From an uncultured Tenacibaculum sp. (GTDB lineage Bacteria; Bacteroidota; Bacteroidia; Flavobacteriales; Flavobacteriaceae), in the NCBI GenBank assembly GCA_947498055.1, contig CANMJA010000016.1:30534-94533 (forward strand): 64,000 nt of DNA, given 5' to 3'. The notes under the pieces are model-generated. The model worked only from the letters and a program-made list of their open reading frames with translations, was not told the DNA's origin and searched no databases. Below, in pieces: positions 1-9,964 of the stretch. The position numbers were made by a program, and so were the translations under genes. Each line of letters begins with the position of its first letter. The first letter of the stretch is position 1.

Positions 1-1
1 A

Positions 2-733
2 AAAACAGGACTTCTTAAAAAAATAATGCCAGAATTAATTGCTTTAAAAGGAGTAGAAGAAGTAGAAGGACAAAAACATAAAGATAATTTTTATCATACC
101 TTAGAGGTAGTAGATAATATTTCTGAAAACACTAAGGATGTTTGGTTGCGTTGGGCAGCGTTATTGCATGATATTGGTAAAGCACCTACTAAAAAATTTC
201 ATAAAAAAATTGGTTGGACCTTTCATTCTCATGAGTTTGTTGGTTCTAAAATGGTGTTTAAATTATTTAAACGCTTAAAAATGCCACTAAATAACAAAAT
301 GAAGTTTGTACAAAAAATGGTATTATTAAGTTCTCGTCCTATTGTATTGGCTTCAGAAGTAACAGATTCGGCCGTTCGTCGTTTAATTTTTGATGCAGGA
401 GATGATATTGATAGTTTAATGACTTTATGTGAGGCAGATATTACTACTAAAAATCCTAAAAAATTTAAGCGTTATCATAAAAATTTTGAATTAGTTCGAA
501 GTAAAATAAAAGAAGTTGAAGAACGAGATAGAGTGCGTAATTTTCAACCTCCAATAACTGGGGAAGAAATTATGAAAACTTTCAATTTAAAGCCTTGTAG
601 AGAAATTGGTCAAATAAAAGAAGCAATAAAAGAAGCTATTTTAGAAGGAGTTATCCCTAATGAACACGAAGCTTCTTATAAATTTATGATTGAAAAAGGA
701 GAACAATTAGGGCTTCTTCAAGTGAAGAAATAA
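2..733 (+). CDS. cca: CCA tRNA nucleotidyltransferase, HD-domain type, 3' part only
   Basis: This is the C-terminal part of a tRNA nucleotidyltransferase/poly(A) polymerase family protein, which adds or repairs the CCA end of tRNAs. The reading frame is open to the left edge from base 2, so the first Met at base 26 is internal and the N-terminal catalytic domain lies outside the window. An HD motif ([11 protein letters not shown]) and the helical tail ([12 protein letters not shown], then [10 protein letters not shown]) are typical of the bacterial HD-containing Cca branch. The end overlaps the convergent glycosyltransferase gene by 27 bases. The family call is firm. Whether it does CC, A or CCA addition cannot be told from this part. 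Confidence 0.85.
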   Translation, partial: KTGLLKKIMPELIALKGVEEVEGQKHKDNFYHTLEVVDNISENTKDVWLRWAALLHDIGKAPTKKFHKKIGWTFHSHEFVGSKMVFKLFKRLKMPLNNKMKFVQKMVLLSSRPIVLASEVTDSAVRRLIFDAGDDIDSLMTLCEADITTKNPKKFKRYHKNFELVRSKIKEVEERDRVRNFQPPITGEEIMKTFNLKPCREIGQIKEAIKEAILEGVIPNEHEASYKFMIEKGEQLGLLQVKK

Positions 734-1723
734 TTGATCAATTTTTTTAGAACAATTTATCCAAGAATATTCTAATACAGTTTCTCTTATATTAGTATTT
801 AAATTACTTGCTTTTTTTATTAGTGAAATAACTTCATTATAATCAGCATCTATATCAAATAGAAACCCATTAACTCCATGTTTTATAACATCAGGGCAAA
901 ATCCTGTTTTTGATGCTATTGGTACACAATTGGAAAGCATGGCTTCTAATACAGGAACTGGTCCACCTTCTAAAATAGAAGGAGAAATAAAAATATCTAT
1001 TTTGTTATACAAACCAGGAAACTCATTATAATCTTTGTTGTTGTAATAAGTAAAATTAGAGAAAGCACTTAGTTCTTTAAATTTAGAGAAATTTTCCCAC
1101 CCTTTTCCAATAATATGGAAATGTTTCTCTGGCATATTTTTTATAATTTGATAAGTTAACTCAGGGTTTTTTCGTTCTCCAAAATTAGAACAGAATCCAA
1201 CATCTCCTGAATTTCTGTCGTGTGGATAAAAAAACTCTGGATCCGATCCGATATGAATGATTTCTAATTTTTCTGATTGTACTCCTATCTCAATTAAATC
1301 TTTTTTTACTTGAGAGTTTAAACAGATAATTTTATCGGCTAAATTTAAACACCAAGAAATATGTGTTTTTGAATAATAAGAAGAATATTTCGCATGTGTA
1401 AACATAACAATATTGTTCTTTTTTAATATTTCAGGATTATATCTAATAGCTTTACAAAAATAATATTGGTGTATAAAATAGTAGCCATCTGATTTAGGTA
1501 AGTTTTTTAACTTGTTATGAAAATAAGTGGATGCATTTAAAGATGAAAATTTAGAAAGTCTTCTAACTTTAGCTCCAAAAATCCAATTTATATCTTCTTC
1601 ACGAGCAACGTAAGTTAATTTTTTTATAGAAGAAGATTTTTTTGAAATCATAAATTTAGATTTCAAAATAGGAAATAAGTATTTCCATTTATTAATCAAA
1701 TGAAATAATAATTTTTCTTTCAT
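707..1723 (-). CDS. Glycosyltransferase, GT4-like
   Basis: Retaining GT-B glycosyltransferase of the GT4 type, expected in the cytoplasm at the inner membrane, moving a sugar from a nucleotide donor to a growing surface glycan. The C-terminal half has the donor-binding E-x7-E motif (EGGPVPVLE) followed by [16 protein letters not shown]. The N-terminal half is less typical. It is the last gene of the glycan operon and starts 8 bases after the stop of the GT90 gene. Donor and acceptor cannot be predicted. Confidence 0.8.
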   Translation of the reverse strand: MKEKLLFHLINKWKYLFPILKSKFMISKKSSSIKKLTYVAREEDINWIFGAKVRRLSKFSSLNASTYFHNKLKNLPKSDGYYFIHQYYFCKAIRYNPEILKKNNIVMFTHAKYSSYYSKTHISWCLNLADKIICLNSQVKKDLIEIGVQSEKLEIIHIGSDPEFFYPHDRNSGDVGFCSNFGERKNPELTYQIIKNMPEKHFHIIGKGWENFSKFKELSAFSNFTYYNNKDYNEFPGLYNKIDIFISPSILEGGPVPVLEAMLSNCVPIASKTGFCPDVIKHGVNGFLFDIDADYNEVISLIKKASNLNTNIRETVLEYSWINCSKKIDQLFLHLKKP

Positions 1724-1731
1724 TATATGGC

Positions 1732-2679
1732 TTAATTTTGATTGGTTAACTCAAAATATTGTTGAAGTACTCTAATAGAAATTAATTTTTCTAATTTTTT
1801 ATTTTGAAATTGCTGTACCCAATGATTGGCGTTTTTAATAATTTCAAGAGCTTTATCTTCATTTTCTAAATAGTAATTCCTTTTTTCAATTAAATCAGAA
1901 TAATCGTCTTTTAAATGTACATAGTGGTAATTTGGAATTAACTTACCTTCCATAAACCAAGTTTCGTATTTTGGAGTAGGCATAAAACATAAAGAGTTAG
2001 AACCCATAATCCATTTTAAATTAGTAGCAACATCTATACCTTCTGCAGAGATTATAAACTTATATTTTAGCTGTTCTTTGGGGGTTTTAAAGTCTTTAGA
2101 CCATTCATTAGGAAACCTATTGTATTGACTTACAATACCAATATTACAAAGAGGGTGATCATAGAATTTTTGAACAAGAATTTTTCTATTTTCATTATGA
2201 ATTTCACCACGCCAAACGATATGATCACTTTTGTTCTTAAAATTAAGATCATCTGCTATAAAATTAAAATGCCTTAAAGCATCTAGTTTCATAATTACAG
2301 AATTTCCATTATGGTTAATCGGTCTACTTTTTACTATAGTAGGAACCTCAAAATTCTTTGTTACATCTCCGAATTTGTATTTTATTTTTTTATTTTTTGA
2401 AAAATATTTTACGTACTTAAGTAAATCAAAAAAATATTTGCTTCCTTTTTTAGGTAATTTGTATTCTTTTAAAGGAATCCAATCCTCTTGTACTTTAGTG
2501 TTTATTAGAGGAGAAATATAATAGGAAACTCTTTTGCTAATCATCTCTTGATCAAAAGAAGTGTCTTTTAACCAATTTTTTAGCCAAATACTAAAGAAAA
2601 AATTAGGTGTAATAAGCCTTATAATATTCTTAGAATAGAAAAAAAAGTTATCCAGTTTAAATTTTTTCGGCTTTTTCAT
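1732..2679 (-). CDS. Glycosyltransferase family 90 (CAP10/LpsA-like)
   Basis: Resembles the family that contains fungal CAP10 and bacterial LpsA-type enzymes that modify lipopolysaccharide or capsule. Supporting motifs are IVWRGEIHNENR, SAEGIDVATNLKWIMGSNS and the C-terminal HYVHLKDDYSDL. There is no signal peptide or clear membrane span, so it probably acts on the cytoplasmic face. The stop codon of the ABC exporter gene is directly followed by this start with no intergenic base, which implies translational coupling. Its place between an exporter and a GT4 suggests a job in lipooligosaccharide core assembly. The specific sugar is unknown. Confidence 0.75.
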   Translation of the reverse strand: MKKPKKFKLDNFFFYSKNIIRLITPNFFFSIWLKNWLKDTSFDQEMISKRVSYYISPLINTKVQEDWIPLKEYKLPKKGSKYFFDLLKYVKYFSKNKKIKYKFGDVTKNFEVPTIVKSRPINHNGNSVIMKLDALRHFNFIADDLNFKNKSDHIVWRGEIHNENRKILVQKFYDHPLCNIGIVSQYNRFPNEWSKDFKTPKEQLKYKFIISAEGIDVATNLKWIMGSNSLCFMPTPKYETWFMEGKLIPNYHYVHLKDDYSDLIEKRNYYLENEDKALEIIKNANHWVQQFQNKKLEKLISIRVLQQYFELTNQN

Positions 2680-4512
2680 TTAATCTAAAGATTGCATCGT
2701 TACCAATTTATAATATTCACCTTTTTTAGTAATTAATTCTTCATGCTTCCCTTGTTCTATAATCTTTCCTTTTTTCATTACTAAAATTAAATCTGCATTC
2801 TGAATAGTAGATAATCTATGTGCTATTACAATAGAGGTTCTATTTTGCATTATTTTTTCTAATGCATCTTGTACTAATTTTTCAGACTCGGTATCTAAAG
2901 CAGAAGTAGCTTCATCTAAAATCATAATTGGAGGGTTCTTTAATACAGCCCTAGCAATCGATAAACGCTGTTTTTGCCCGCCAGATAAAGAACCACCACC
3001 ATCTCCAATATTGGTGTCGTATTTTTGTGGTAAATCATTAATAAACTCATGGGCATTGGCAATCTTAGAAGCTTTTTTAACTTCTTCTAGCGTTGCATCA
3101 GGTTTTGCTAATGAAATATTATTATAAGCACTATCGTTAAATAAAATTGCATCTTGGGTAACCAATCCCATTAGAGATCGTAAAGATGTTTTGGTAATGT
3201 TTTTAATATTAACGCCATCTATTGTGATAGTTCCTTCATTTACATCATAAAACCTAGGAATTAAATTGGCTAAAGTTGATTTTCCACTACCAGATTGCCC
3301 AACTAAAGCAACAGTCATCCCTTTTTCTATAGTTAACGAAAAGTTTTTTAAAACATAATCATCTTTATATTTAAAAGAAATATTCTCCATTTTTATTTCA
3401 GAGATTACGTCTTCTTTATGAATAGAATTAGTGTTTTCATCGATAGGATTTTTTGTTTCTAAAATATCAGATATTCTATCTACAGATGCGCCTGCTCTCT
3501 TAATGCTATACATAGCGGTAGAAATATTTTTAGCAGGAGTTAAAATATTATACGCTAAAAGCATAAAACCAATAAAAGTACCACCATCTATCGATTTGTC
3601 AATTAATACCATTTTACCACCATACCATAAAATTACAGTAATAACAGTAACCCCTAATAATTCGCTAAGTGGTGTTGCAATGCTTTGCCTAAACATTAAT
3701 TTATTAGAAAACTTAAAAATATTATTAGTGGTAGAAAAAAATTTATTTTTAAAAATATCTTCAGCTACAAAGCCTTTTACAATTTTTAAACCAGACAAAG
3801 TTTCTTCTACATGCGATAAAAATTGGCCATTTTCTCTTTGAACTTTATCAGAAGATGCGCGTAGTTTTTTTCCGATTAAAGCAATAATAAGTCCAGAAAT
3901 AGGAATAAAAACGAAAATAAATAAGGTAAGTTTAAAACTTAATGCCAGCATCATTATTAAGGTGAAAAGAATAATTAATGGTTGTTTTACTAACATTTCT
4001 AAAACACTTAAAAAAGACCATTGAATTTCGCTAACATCGTTTGTTATTCTCGAAATAACATCTCCTTTTCGTTTTTCTGTATAAAAAGAGATAGGAAGGT
4101 TAATAATTTTTGAGTATACTTCATTTCTCATATCTCTAATTACACCGTTTCTAATGATGGTCATAAAGTATAAAGCAGCATAATTTGCTAGGTTTTTAAA
4201 GAAAAATAAGACTACTATAAGTACAGCTAGGTAAGCTAAAACCAGCGTTTCTCCATTGGTTTTAGATTCGATTTGTTGTGTTAAAAAGTAATTAATACTA
4301 TTTTCTAAATAAGGTTTAATTTCAGATAAACCTTGATAAATAGGTTTCACATAAACTCTTTGATTATTTTCAAATAGCACATTTAGCATAGGTATAGATG
4401 CTATTAAGCTTAAGGTACTAAACAACGCATAAAAAATATTACATATAATATTAATTATTACATACTTCTTATATGGAAAAATAAATCGTACTACTTTTTT
4501 TAAATCCTTCAT
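2680..4512 (-). CDS. ABC exporter, fused permease-ATPase (MsbA-like)
   Basis: A half-transporter of 610 residues with a six-helix membrane domain (about residues 1-330) and a C-terminal nucleotide-binding domain. The latter has Walker A VGQSGSGKST, signature LSGGQKQR, Walker B IMILDEATSALD and a switch His in IAHRLST. Members flip lipid A, glycolipids or drugs across the inner membrane as homodimers. The gene sits inside a glycosyltransferase operon (9 bases after the GT4 gene, 0 bases before the GT90), so a lipid-linked glycan is the likeliest cargo. A second, unlinked exporter of similar build lies at 35527-37293. Confidence 0.88.
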   Translation of the reverse strand: MKDLKKVVRFIFPYKKYVIINIICNIFYALFSTLSLIASIPMLNVLFENNQRVYVKPIYQGLSEIKPYLENSINYFLTQQIESKTNGETLVLAYLAVLIVVLFFFKNLANYAALYFMTIIRNGVIRDMRNEVYSKIINLPISFYTEKRKGDVISRITNDVSEIQWSFLSVLEMLVKQPLIILFTLIMMLALSFKLTLFIFVFIPISGLIIALIGKKLRASSDKVQRENGQFLSHVEETLSGLKIVKGFVAEDIFKNKFFSTTNNIFKFSNKLMFRQSIATPLSELLGVTVITVILWYGGKMVLIDKSIDGGTFIGFMLLAYNILTPAKNISTAMYSIKRAGASVDRISDILETKNPIDENTNSIHKEDVISEIKMENISFKYKDDYVLKNFSLTIEKGMTVALVGQSGSGKSTLANLIPRFYDVNEGTITIDGVNIKNITKTSLRSLMGLVTQDAILFNDSAYNNISLAKPDATLEEVKKASKIANAHEFINDLPQKYDTNIGDGGGSLSGGQKQRLSIARAVLKNPPIMILDEATSALDTESEKLVQDALEKIMQNRTSIVIAHRLSTIQNADLILVMKKGKIIEQGKHEELITKKGEYYKLVTMQSLD

Positions 4513-4521
4513 AATACATGG

Positions 4522-5505
4522 TTATTCAAACCAGTCTAAAAATTTTTTAGTTTGATTGTGTTTTAATTTAGGGTGCTCATCGTTTAAATAATGAGCATTC
4601 AAAACTTGTTCATATTTACGAATATATGAGATAGCCATTTTTTTAGAGTTAAATAACTCCAAAGCATATTCATGACACTTTTGGTTAGAGAAATCAGAAA
4701 CGTTTTTTACTGCATTAGTTAGTTCTTTTCTTTTATTGGATAAAAAACCTATTTCACTATTAATTAGTTCAGGTAATGATCCATATGGAGTACCAAAAAC
4801 AGGACATCCATAAAATAAACTTTCTGTAATTGCTAAACCAAATGGTTCGTGCCAAAGAACAGGAAAAACCAAACCTTTTGATTGATCTAATAAATCATAT
4901 TTTTGTTTACCACCAACCATACCATAAAAGGAAGCTTTATGAGTTAAGGTAAAACGAAATCCCATGGTTAAATTTAATCTTTTACCACCTAAAACTTTTA
5001 GGTATTCATTTTTAGATTTTTTAATAACATTAATAGCACCTTTTACGTTTTTTATTCGCCAAGCAGCTTTTCCTAAAAAATGAAAATAATTCTTTTTATT
5101 AAAAGTAGGTTTGGTGTAATCATCCCAGTCTAAACCATTGTGTACGTAACTGTTGGAATTATATCTTTGCGCATGATTTTGTGAAACAAAAATAGTATTC
5201 TTATCAAGTGAGGCACTAGAGTTTCCATGCATTGTAACTACATAAGGAAAGCTAGTATCTCTTTGTTTTGGAGGTGTTTGATGAAAATGAACAATATCAG
5301 TATCTTTTGGTATTTGAGTCCAAAGATTTTTTTCTTTATTCATAAAAACTACATCAGCAAAATCACAAAAAGATTTTTCTTCTACTAAAAAAGTTATTTT
5401 ATGTCCTAGTTTAGATAGTTCTTTTCCCAAGTACCATATTACTCGTTGAGTTCCTCCATATAAGTTTACAGGAATAATTCCATCATACACAATAGTTATA
5501 TTCAT
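4522..5505 (-). CDS. Glycosyltransferase, GT4 family
   Basis: GT-B glycosyltransferase with an N-terminal glycine-rich loop (VNLYGGTQRVIWYLG) and the donor-site motif EPFGLAITE followed by GTPYGSLPELI. At 327 residues it is complete, though slightly short for GT4. No membrane segment is seen. Its first base shares position 5505 with the last base of the upstream phosphohexomutase stop, a one-base overlap that is typical of translational coupling. It should extend the same glycan as its neighbours. The donor sugar is unknown. Confidence 0.83.
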   Translation of the reverse strand: MNITIVYDGIIPVNLYGGTQRVIWYLGKELSKLGHKITFLVEEKSFCDFADVVFMNKEKNLWTQIPKDTDIVHFHQTPPKQRDTSFPYVVTMHGNSSASLDKNTIFVSQNHAQRYNSNSYVHNGLDWDDYTKPTFNKKNYFHFLGKAAWRIKNVKGAINVIKKSKNEYLKVLGGKRLNLTMGFRFTLTHKASFYGMVGGKQKYDLLDQSKGLVFPVLWHEPFGLAITESLFYGCPVFGTPYGSLPELINSEIGFLSNKRKELTNAVKNVSDFSNQKCHEYALELFNSKKMAISYIRKYEQVLNAHYLNDEHPKLKHNQTKKFLDWFE

Positions 5506-7214
5506 TAAACTCCTAATTGTTTTACAATTTGTTGAATTCTATGATCTAATTTACCTTCAATTTCATCAGCATTTTTAACTGAATCTAAAGAATCTTTAAC
5601 ACTAATATAAAACTTTATTTTAGGTTCTGTACCACTAGGTCTACATGCTACTTTTGTTCCTTTTTCCGTTTCATAAATTAAAACATTAGATGTAGGAATA
5701 TCTATAGAAGTTACATCACCAGTAATTATATTAGTTCTAGTAGAAAATTTATAATCATTTATATAGATAACTTTTTCTCCGTTTATTTCAGAAAAAGGGT
5801 TCTCTCGTAAATCAATTAGCATTTGTTTTATTTCAGCTGCACCATCCATTCCTTTTTTTACTAAAGAAACTAAATGTTCTTTATAAAAATTATTATTAAC
5901 ATAAATATTTAATAATTCTTTATAAAAAGAACTTGCATTATTTTTTGCGTAGGTGGCAATTTCACAGGCAAGTAGAGTAGAAGTAACTGCATCTTTATCG
6001 CGAACAAAATCGCCTACCATATAGCCAAAACTTTCTTCGCCACCACCTATAAAATCAAGTTCAGGATAGTCTTTTATCATTTTAGCTATCCACTTAAAAC
6101 CAGTTAAAGCCACCTTAGTTTCTACACCATAACCTTTTGCTATTTCATTTACCAAATTGGTAGAAACAATGGTAGAACCCACAAACTGTTTGCCATTTAA
6201 TAGTCCTTTTTTCTGCCATTGTTTAATTAGAAAATCTGTCATAACACTCATGGTTTGATTTCCGTTTAACAATTTCATGTTTCCATCTAAATCTCTTACA
6301 GCAATACCCAAACGGTCGCTATCCGGATCTGTTCCAATTACAATATCAGCATGTACTTTGTTAGCTAAATCTATAGCCATTTTTAAAGCTTCTGGCTCTT
6401 CAGGATTTGGCGATTTTACTGTAGGGAAATCACCATTAGGTTCCGCTTGTTCTTCAACAATATGTACTTTTGTATAGCCTGCTTGTTTTAAAACATTAGG
6501 AATGGATGTTATAGAAGTACCATGTAAAGAAGTAAAAACTATTTTTAAGTCTTCTCTATTTTTAACATTAAAAGATCCATTTTTAACAGAAGCTTTAGAA
6601 AAAGCATCGTCTACTTCTTTTCCTATATAAGATATTAGAACTTCTTTTTTGTTAAAATTAATATCAGAAAAATCTAGGGAATTTACTTCCTCAATAATTC
6701 CTTTATCTTGTGGAGGAACTATTTGCCCACCATCTGTCCAATATACTTTATAACCATTATATTCTGGTGGATTGTGTGAAGCAGTTAGTACAATTCCTGC
6801 ATGGCAATTTAAATGATTCACGGCAAACGATAACTCAGGAGTAGGACGTAAGTCTTCAAATACGAAAGCTTGAATATTGTTGGCAGATAAAACATCTGCA
6901 ACTAGTTTAGAAAACTCTTTGCTATTATGCCTACAATCGTAAGCAATTACTACTTTTATTTGTTCTTTGGGGTATGTTTTGTTTAAAAAATTACTTAAAC
7001 CTTGTGTAGCTTTCCCCAACGTATATTTATTAATTCTATTAGTACCAGCACCCATAATACCACGCATACCACCTGTACCAAACTCAGTATCTTTATAAAA
7101 TCGATCCGTTAAAGCTTTAGGATTATGATCGATTAATTCTTTGATTTCATTTTGCGTATTTGCATCAAAAGTTTCTGTTAACCAAAGGGTTGCTTTTTTT
7201 AGAATTTCTTCCAT
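5505..7214 (-). CDS. Phosphoglucomutase/phosphomannomutase family
   Basis: Alpha-D-phosphohexomutase that interconverts the 1- and 6-phosphates of glucose or mannose, supplying nucleotide-sugar precursors. All four signature regions are present: the phosphoserine loop TASHNPP (Ser146), the metal loop GTDPDSDRLG, the sugar loop GGGEESFGYM and the phosphate loop RPSGTEPKIKFY. Its 569 residues match the long phosphoglucomutase/phosphopentomutase branch usual in Bacteroidota. It lies 25 bases after the GT2 gene and overlaps the next GT4 by one base, linking precursor supply to glycan assembly. Substrate preference is not resolved. Confidence 0.9.
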   Translation of the reverse strand: MEEILKKATLWLTETFDANTQNEIKELIDHNPKALTDRFYKDTEFGTGGMRGIMGAGTNRINKYTLGKATQGLSNFLNKTYPKEQIKVVIAYDCRHNSKEFSKLVADVLSANNIQAFVFEDLRPTPELSFAVNHLNCHAGIVLTASHNPPEYNGYKVYWTDGGQIVPPQDKGIIEEVNSLDFSDINFNKKEVLISYIGKEVDDAFSKASVKNGSFNVKNREDLKIVFTSLHGTSITSIPNVLKQAGYTKVHIVEEQAEPNGDFPTVKSPNPEEPEALKMAIDLANKVHADIVIGTDPDSDRLGIAVRDLDGNMKLLNGNQTMSVMTDFLIKQWQKKGLLNGKQFVGSTIVSTNLVNEIAKGYGVETKVALTGFKWIAKMIKDYPELDFIGGGEESFGYMVGDFVRDKDAVTSTLLACEIATYAKNNASSFYKELLNIYVNNNFYKEHLVSLVKKGMDGAAEIKQMLIDLRENPFSEINGEKVIYINDYKFSTRTNIITGDVTSIDIPTSNVLIYETEKGTKVACRPSGTEPKIKFYISVKDSLDSVKNADEIEGKLDHRIQQIVKQLGV

Positions 7215-7239
7215 TGTTAGATTTTAAAATAAATAAAGA

Positions 7240-8196
7240 TTAAAAATTTACATTTTCTTTAATTGTATAATGTTTTTGATTTGGATTACTTTTTAGAATC
7301 ATTTCACCTAAAAAACCAGCTAAGAACAACAAAGTACCTAGTACCATTGAGGTGAGTGCTATGTAAAACCAAGGATTATTAGTAATTAAAATGGTTTTAA
7401 TATGATAAGCAACTCTATAAAGTTTCATAACTCCTAAATAAAAAGCAGATAGAAAACCAAATAAAAACATTAAAGTTCCCCATAATCCAAAAAAATGCAT
7501 AGGTCTTTTACCAAATTTTGATAAAAAAGAAATGGTAATTAAATCTAAAAAACCATTTACAAAACGATCTATACCAAATTTAGTTTCGCCATATTTTCTT
7601 GCTTGGTGTTTTACTACTTTTTCACCTATTTTTTCATACCCTTCATTCTTCGCTAATACAGGAATATATCGATGCATTTCTCCACTAACTTTTACAGATT
7701 TAATAACTTCATTTTTATAAGCTTTTAAACCGCAGTTAAAATCATTTAGTTGAAGGCCAGATGTTTTTCTAGCAGCCCAATTAAACAATTTAGAAGGAAT
7801 GTTTTTGGTAATTACATTATCATAACGTTTTTTCTTCCAACCAGAAACTAAATCAAAATCGTCTGATATAATTAATTTGTACAATTCTGGTATTTCTTCA
7901 GGATTATCCTGTAAATCGGCATCCATGGTAATAACTACTTCTCCTTTTGCCAAATTAAAACCGGCATCTAAAGCTTGAGATTTTCCATAATTTTTCTGAA
8001 AACGAATACCTTTTACAGGAGTGTGTTTTGCTGCTAAATTTGTAATAATTTCCCAAGAATTATCTGTACTTCCATCATCAATAAAGATAATTTCATATAA
8101 AAATTGATTGGATTGCATAACAGATGCAATCCAATCATATAATTCTTGTAAAGATTCTTCTTCGTTTAAAAGTGGTATTACTACCGATATATTCAT
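7240..8196 (-). CDS. GT2 glycosyltransferase with two C-terminal membrane helices
   Basis: Polyisoprenyl-phosphate type glycosyltransferase of the DPM1/ArnC/GtrB group. An N-terminal GT-A domain carries VVIPLLNEEESL, the nucleotide-binding FIDDGSTDNS and the metal site TMDADLQDNPEE. Two hydrophobic spans lie at about residues 228-258 and 270-300. Such enzymes usually load a sugar onto undecaprenyl phosphate for use on the outer face of the inner membrane. It follows the DUF4199 gene by 69 bases and precedes the phosphohexomutase, making it an early gene of the surface-glycan operon. Confidence 0.87.
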   Translation of the reverse strand: MNISVVIPLLNEEESLQELYDWIASVMQSNQFLYEIIFIDDGSTDNSWEIITNLAAKHTPVKGIRFQKNYGKSQALDAGFNLAKGEVVITMDADLQDNPEEIPELYKLIISDDFDLVSGWKKKRYDNVITKNIPSKLFNWAARKTSGLQLNDFNCGLKAYKNEVIKSVKVSGEMHRYIPVLAKNEGYEKIGEKVVKHQARKYGETKFGIDRFVNGFLDLITISFLSKFGKRPMHFFGLWGTLMFLFGFLSAFYLGVMKLYRVAYHIKTILITNNPWFYIALTSMVLGTLLFLAGFLGEMILKSNPNQKHYTIKENVNF

Positions 8197-8265
8197 AATT
8201 AATTAGTGCCTAAATTTTAGAACTGTAAAGTTACAATTAATTTAAGTTTTAATGAATATGGATAT

Positions 8266-8787
8266 TTAAAAAGTATCTTCTTCTCTTTTTTGCATAATAG
8301 CTCCAATAATTGCAGAAACAACAAAACCAACAAAAGCAAAAAATAAAATTCCTAAAGCAGAAGAAATAAATGGGCCAGACATTTTTTTCTGCATAGCTAT
8401 TTGCATTTCTATTTGTTCATCACTAAAACCAGCATCAATTAAAGTTTCTTCTGTTTTTAAAAGAATTTGATTCATAAAATCTGGTTCTATAAAATTAATA
8501 AATATCTGATTATAAATAATACTTAATAATGTACCTAATACAGCGATACCTACACCTATTTTAATTGCTTGTCCAAAATTTAAAAACTCGTTATTATTTG
8601 TTTTAAATTTTTTGATTCCTAAAAAAATAGTAGTTATTATTACTATTGCAGTAATAACAATACCAGTATAACCTCCATCAAGGTGTTTTCCCATCGCATA
8701 GGTGATTAAGCTAAATAAAATAAGTGCTGCCCCATACAATAAGCCATAATTTATAATAATTCCTTTACTGTCTGTTTGATTTTCCAT
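8266..8787 (-). CDS. DUF4199 family membrane protein
   Basis: A protein of 173 residues with about four predicted membrane helices (near residues 10-30, 38-58, 73-95 and 137-160) and a hydrophilic loop between the third and fourth. The pattern and sequence fit DUF4199, a Bacteroidota-restricted family with no known function. In flavobacteria it is often found directly before a GT2 gene, as here. It is the first gene of the minus-strand run. I see no catalytic motif. A role in membrane or envelope assembly is only a guess from context. Confidence 0.75.
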   Translation of the reverse strand: MENQTDSKGIIINYGLLYGAALILFSLITYAMGKHLDGGYTGIVITAIVIITTIFLGIKKFKTNNNEFLNFGQAIKIGVGIAVLGTLLSIIYNQIFINFIEPDFMNQILLKTEETLIDAGFSDEQIEMQIAMQKKMSGPFISSALGILFFAFVGFVVSAIIGAIMQKREEDTF

Positions 8788-8828
8788 TTGAAATTTGAAT
8801 TTGATTAGTTAAAATTAATAAAAATGTG

Positions 8829-8879
8829 TGTAACATTTTATTAGTATTCAATGTTTTAAAAATGTTACAAAAAAATCAT
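8829..8879. repeat. 11-bp inverted repeat with 29-bp spacer
   Basis: TGTAACATTTT at 8829-8839 is matched perfectly by its reverse complement at 8869-8879. It lies between the start of the DUF4199 gene and the SRP RNA promoter. It could be an operator for the glycan operon or a weak stem-loop. No T-run follows on either strand, so a terminator is unlikely. Confidence 0.4.
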
Positions 8880-8887
8880 GTAAATTT

Positions 8888-8921
8888 ATTGTTAATGATT
8901 AAAAAAAAGGTTGTAAATTTG
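8888..8921 (+). promoter_or_regulatory. Promoter of the SRP RNA
   Basis: A perfect Bacteroidota -7 box, TAAATTTG, at 8914-8921 stands about 5 bases before the 5' end of the RNA. A TTG at 8889-8891 could be the -33 element, though its 22-base spacer is slightly longer than the usual 19-21. Confidence 0.6.
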
Positions 8922-9026
8922 CCGCGGCAAGTTCTACACAACTAGCTCCCTTTGAATCCCCCAGGGCGGGAACGCAGCAAGGGTATTAGGTTGTAGCAGT
9001 GTGATGTAGGTAGCTTGCCTTTTTTT
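8922..9026 (+). ncRNA. ffs: Signal recognition particle RNA, small bacterial type
   Basis: The RNA scaffold of the SRP, which binds Ffh and targets nascent membrane proteins. GGCAAG at 8926-8931 pairs with CTTGCC at 9014-9019 to close the long hairpin. The apical part contains the conserved domain IV signature GGGCGGGAACGCAGCAAGG with its GGAA tetraloop (8964-8982), to which Ffh binds. A run of seven T at 9020-9026 directly after the stem ends transcription. Length is near 100 bases, as in other bacteria that lack an Alu domain. Confidence 0.93.
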
Positions 9027-9031
9027 GTACC

Positions 9032-9937
9032 CTATAATTTCCTACTTCTTGGATGAAATTTTTCTACAACTTCTTGTAAATATTCATTATCTAAATGTAC
9101 ATATATCTCTGTCGTAGTAATACTCTCATGTCCTAATAATTGTTGTATTACTCTTAAGTTGACATCTTGTTTTAAAAGAAAAGTAGCAAACGAGTGTCTT
9201 AGAGTATGTGGACTTATTTTCTTATTTAATTTTGCTTTTAGCGCTAATTCTTTTAAAATAGTAAAAATCATTTGACGTGTTAATTTTTTACCCCTTCTAT
9301 TTAAAAAAACAATATCAGAATCTTCCTTATTTGGGGTAATTTTATTCCTAATACTATGAATATATAAATTTAAATATTTAATAGTAACTTCATGTATAGG
9401 TATTAAACGATATTTATTTCCTTTACCTAATACACGAATATAACCTTCCTCAAAAAATAAGTCCGATAACTTTAAATTGATTAACTCACTTACACGTAAG
9501 CCACAACCATATATTGTTTCAATAATAGTTCTGTTTCTTTCTCCTTGTGGGTGACTTAAATCTATGGTACTTATTAGTAAATCAATTTCACCGTCTGTTA
9601 AAGTATCAGGTAAAGTTCTTCCAGTTTTAGGGGATTCTATAAGGTCTAATGGGTTGTCTTCTCTATAATTCTCAAAAACAAGGTAATCAAAAAAACTACG
9701 TAGGCCAGAAATTATTCTAGCCTGTGTTTTAGGGCTTACAATTTTAGCAATTTCATAAATAAATAATTGAATACTCTCTTTTTGAATAGAGTTTGGATTC
9801 TCATTTACTTCGAATTCTTTAATGTAATTTACTAATTTATTCACATCTCTAGTGTAGCTATCTATAGAATTAGAAGAAAGTCCTCTCTCTAATTGAAGAT
9901 ATTCACAGTAATCCACTATTTTTTGTTCCCAGTCCAT
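9032..9937 (-). CDS. xerD: Tyrosine recombinase XerD
   Basis: Site-specific recombinase that, with a XerC-like partner, resolves chromosome dimers at dif during division. An N-terminal SAM-like DNA-binding domain (about 1-90) is followed by the catalytic domain with the full set: Arg in GCGLRVSELINL, Lys in GKGNKYRLIP, His-x-x-Arg in HTLRHSFA, His in LLGHESITTT and the nucleophile Tyr in TEIYVH. Its 301 residues are the normal length. The gene is single and lies next to aroQ, as it often does in flavobacteria (with three porin-like genes between them here). It is therefore probably housekeeping XerD rather than an integrase. Confidence 0.92.
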   Translation of the reverse strand: MDWEQKIVDYCEYLQLERGLSSNSIDSYTRDVNKLVNYIKEFEVNENPNSIQKESIQLFIYEIAKIVSPKTQARIISGLRSFFDYLVFENYREDNPLDLIESPKTGRTLPDTLTDGEIDLLISTIDLSHPQGERNRTIIETIYGCGLRVSELINLKLSDLFFEEGYIRVLGKGNKYRLIPIHEVTIKYLNLYIHSIRNKITPNKEDSDIVFLNRRGKKLTRQMIFTILKELALKAKLNKKISPHTLRHSFATFLLKQDVNLRVIQQLLGHESITTTEIYVHLDNEYLQEVVEKFHPRSRKL

Positions 9938-9964
9938 ATATATAGGTATTTTAATACCAAAAGT

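Noticed and set aside
9032..9937. Phage or element integrase
   Set aside because: The tyrosine recombinase is of XerD length and composition, next to SRP RNA and aroQ, with no att repeats or phage genes nearby.
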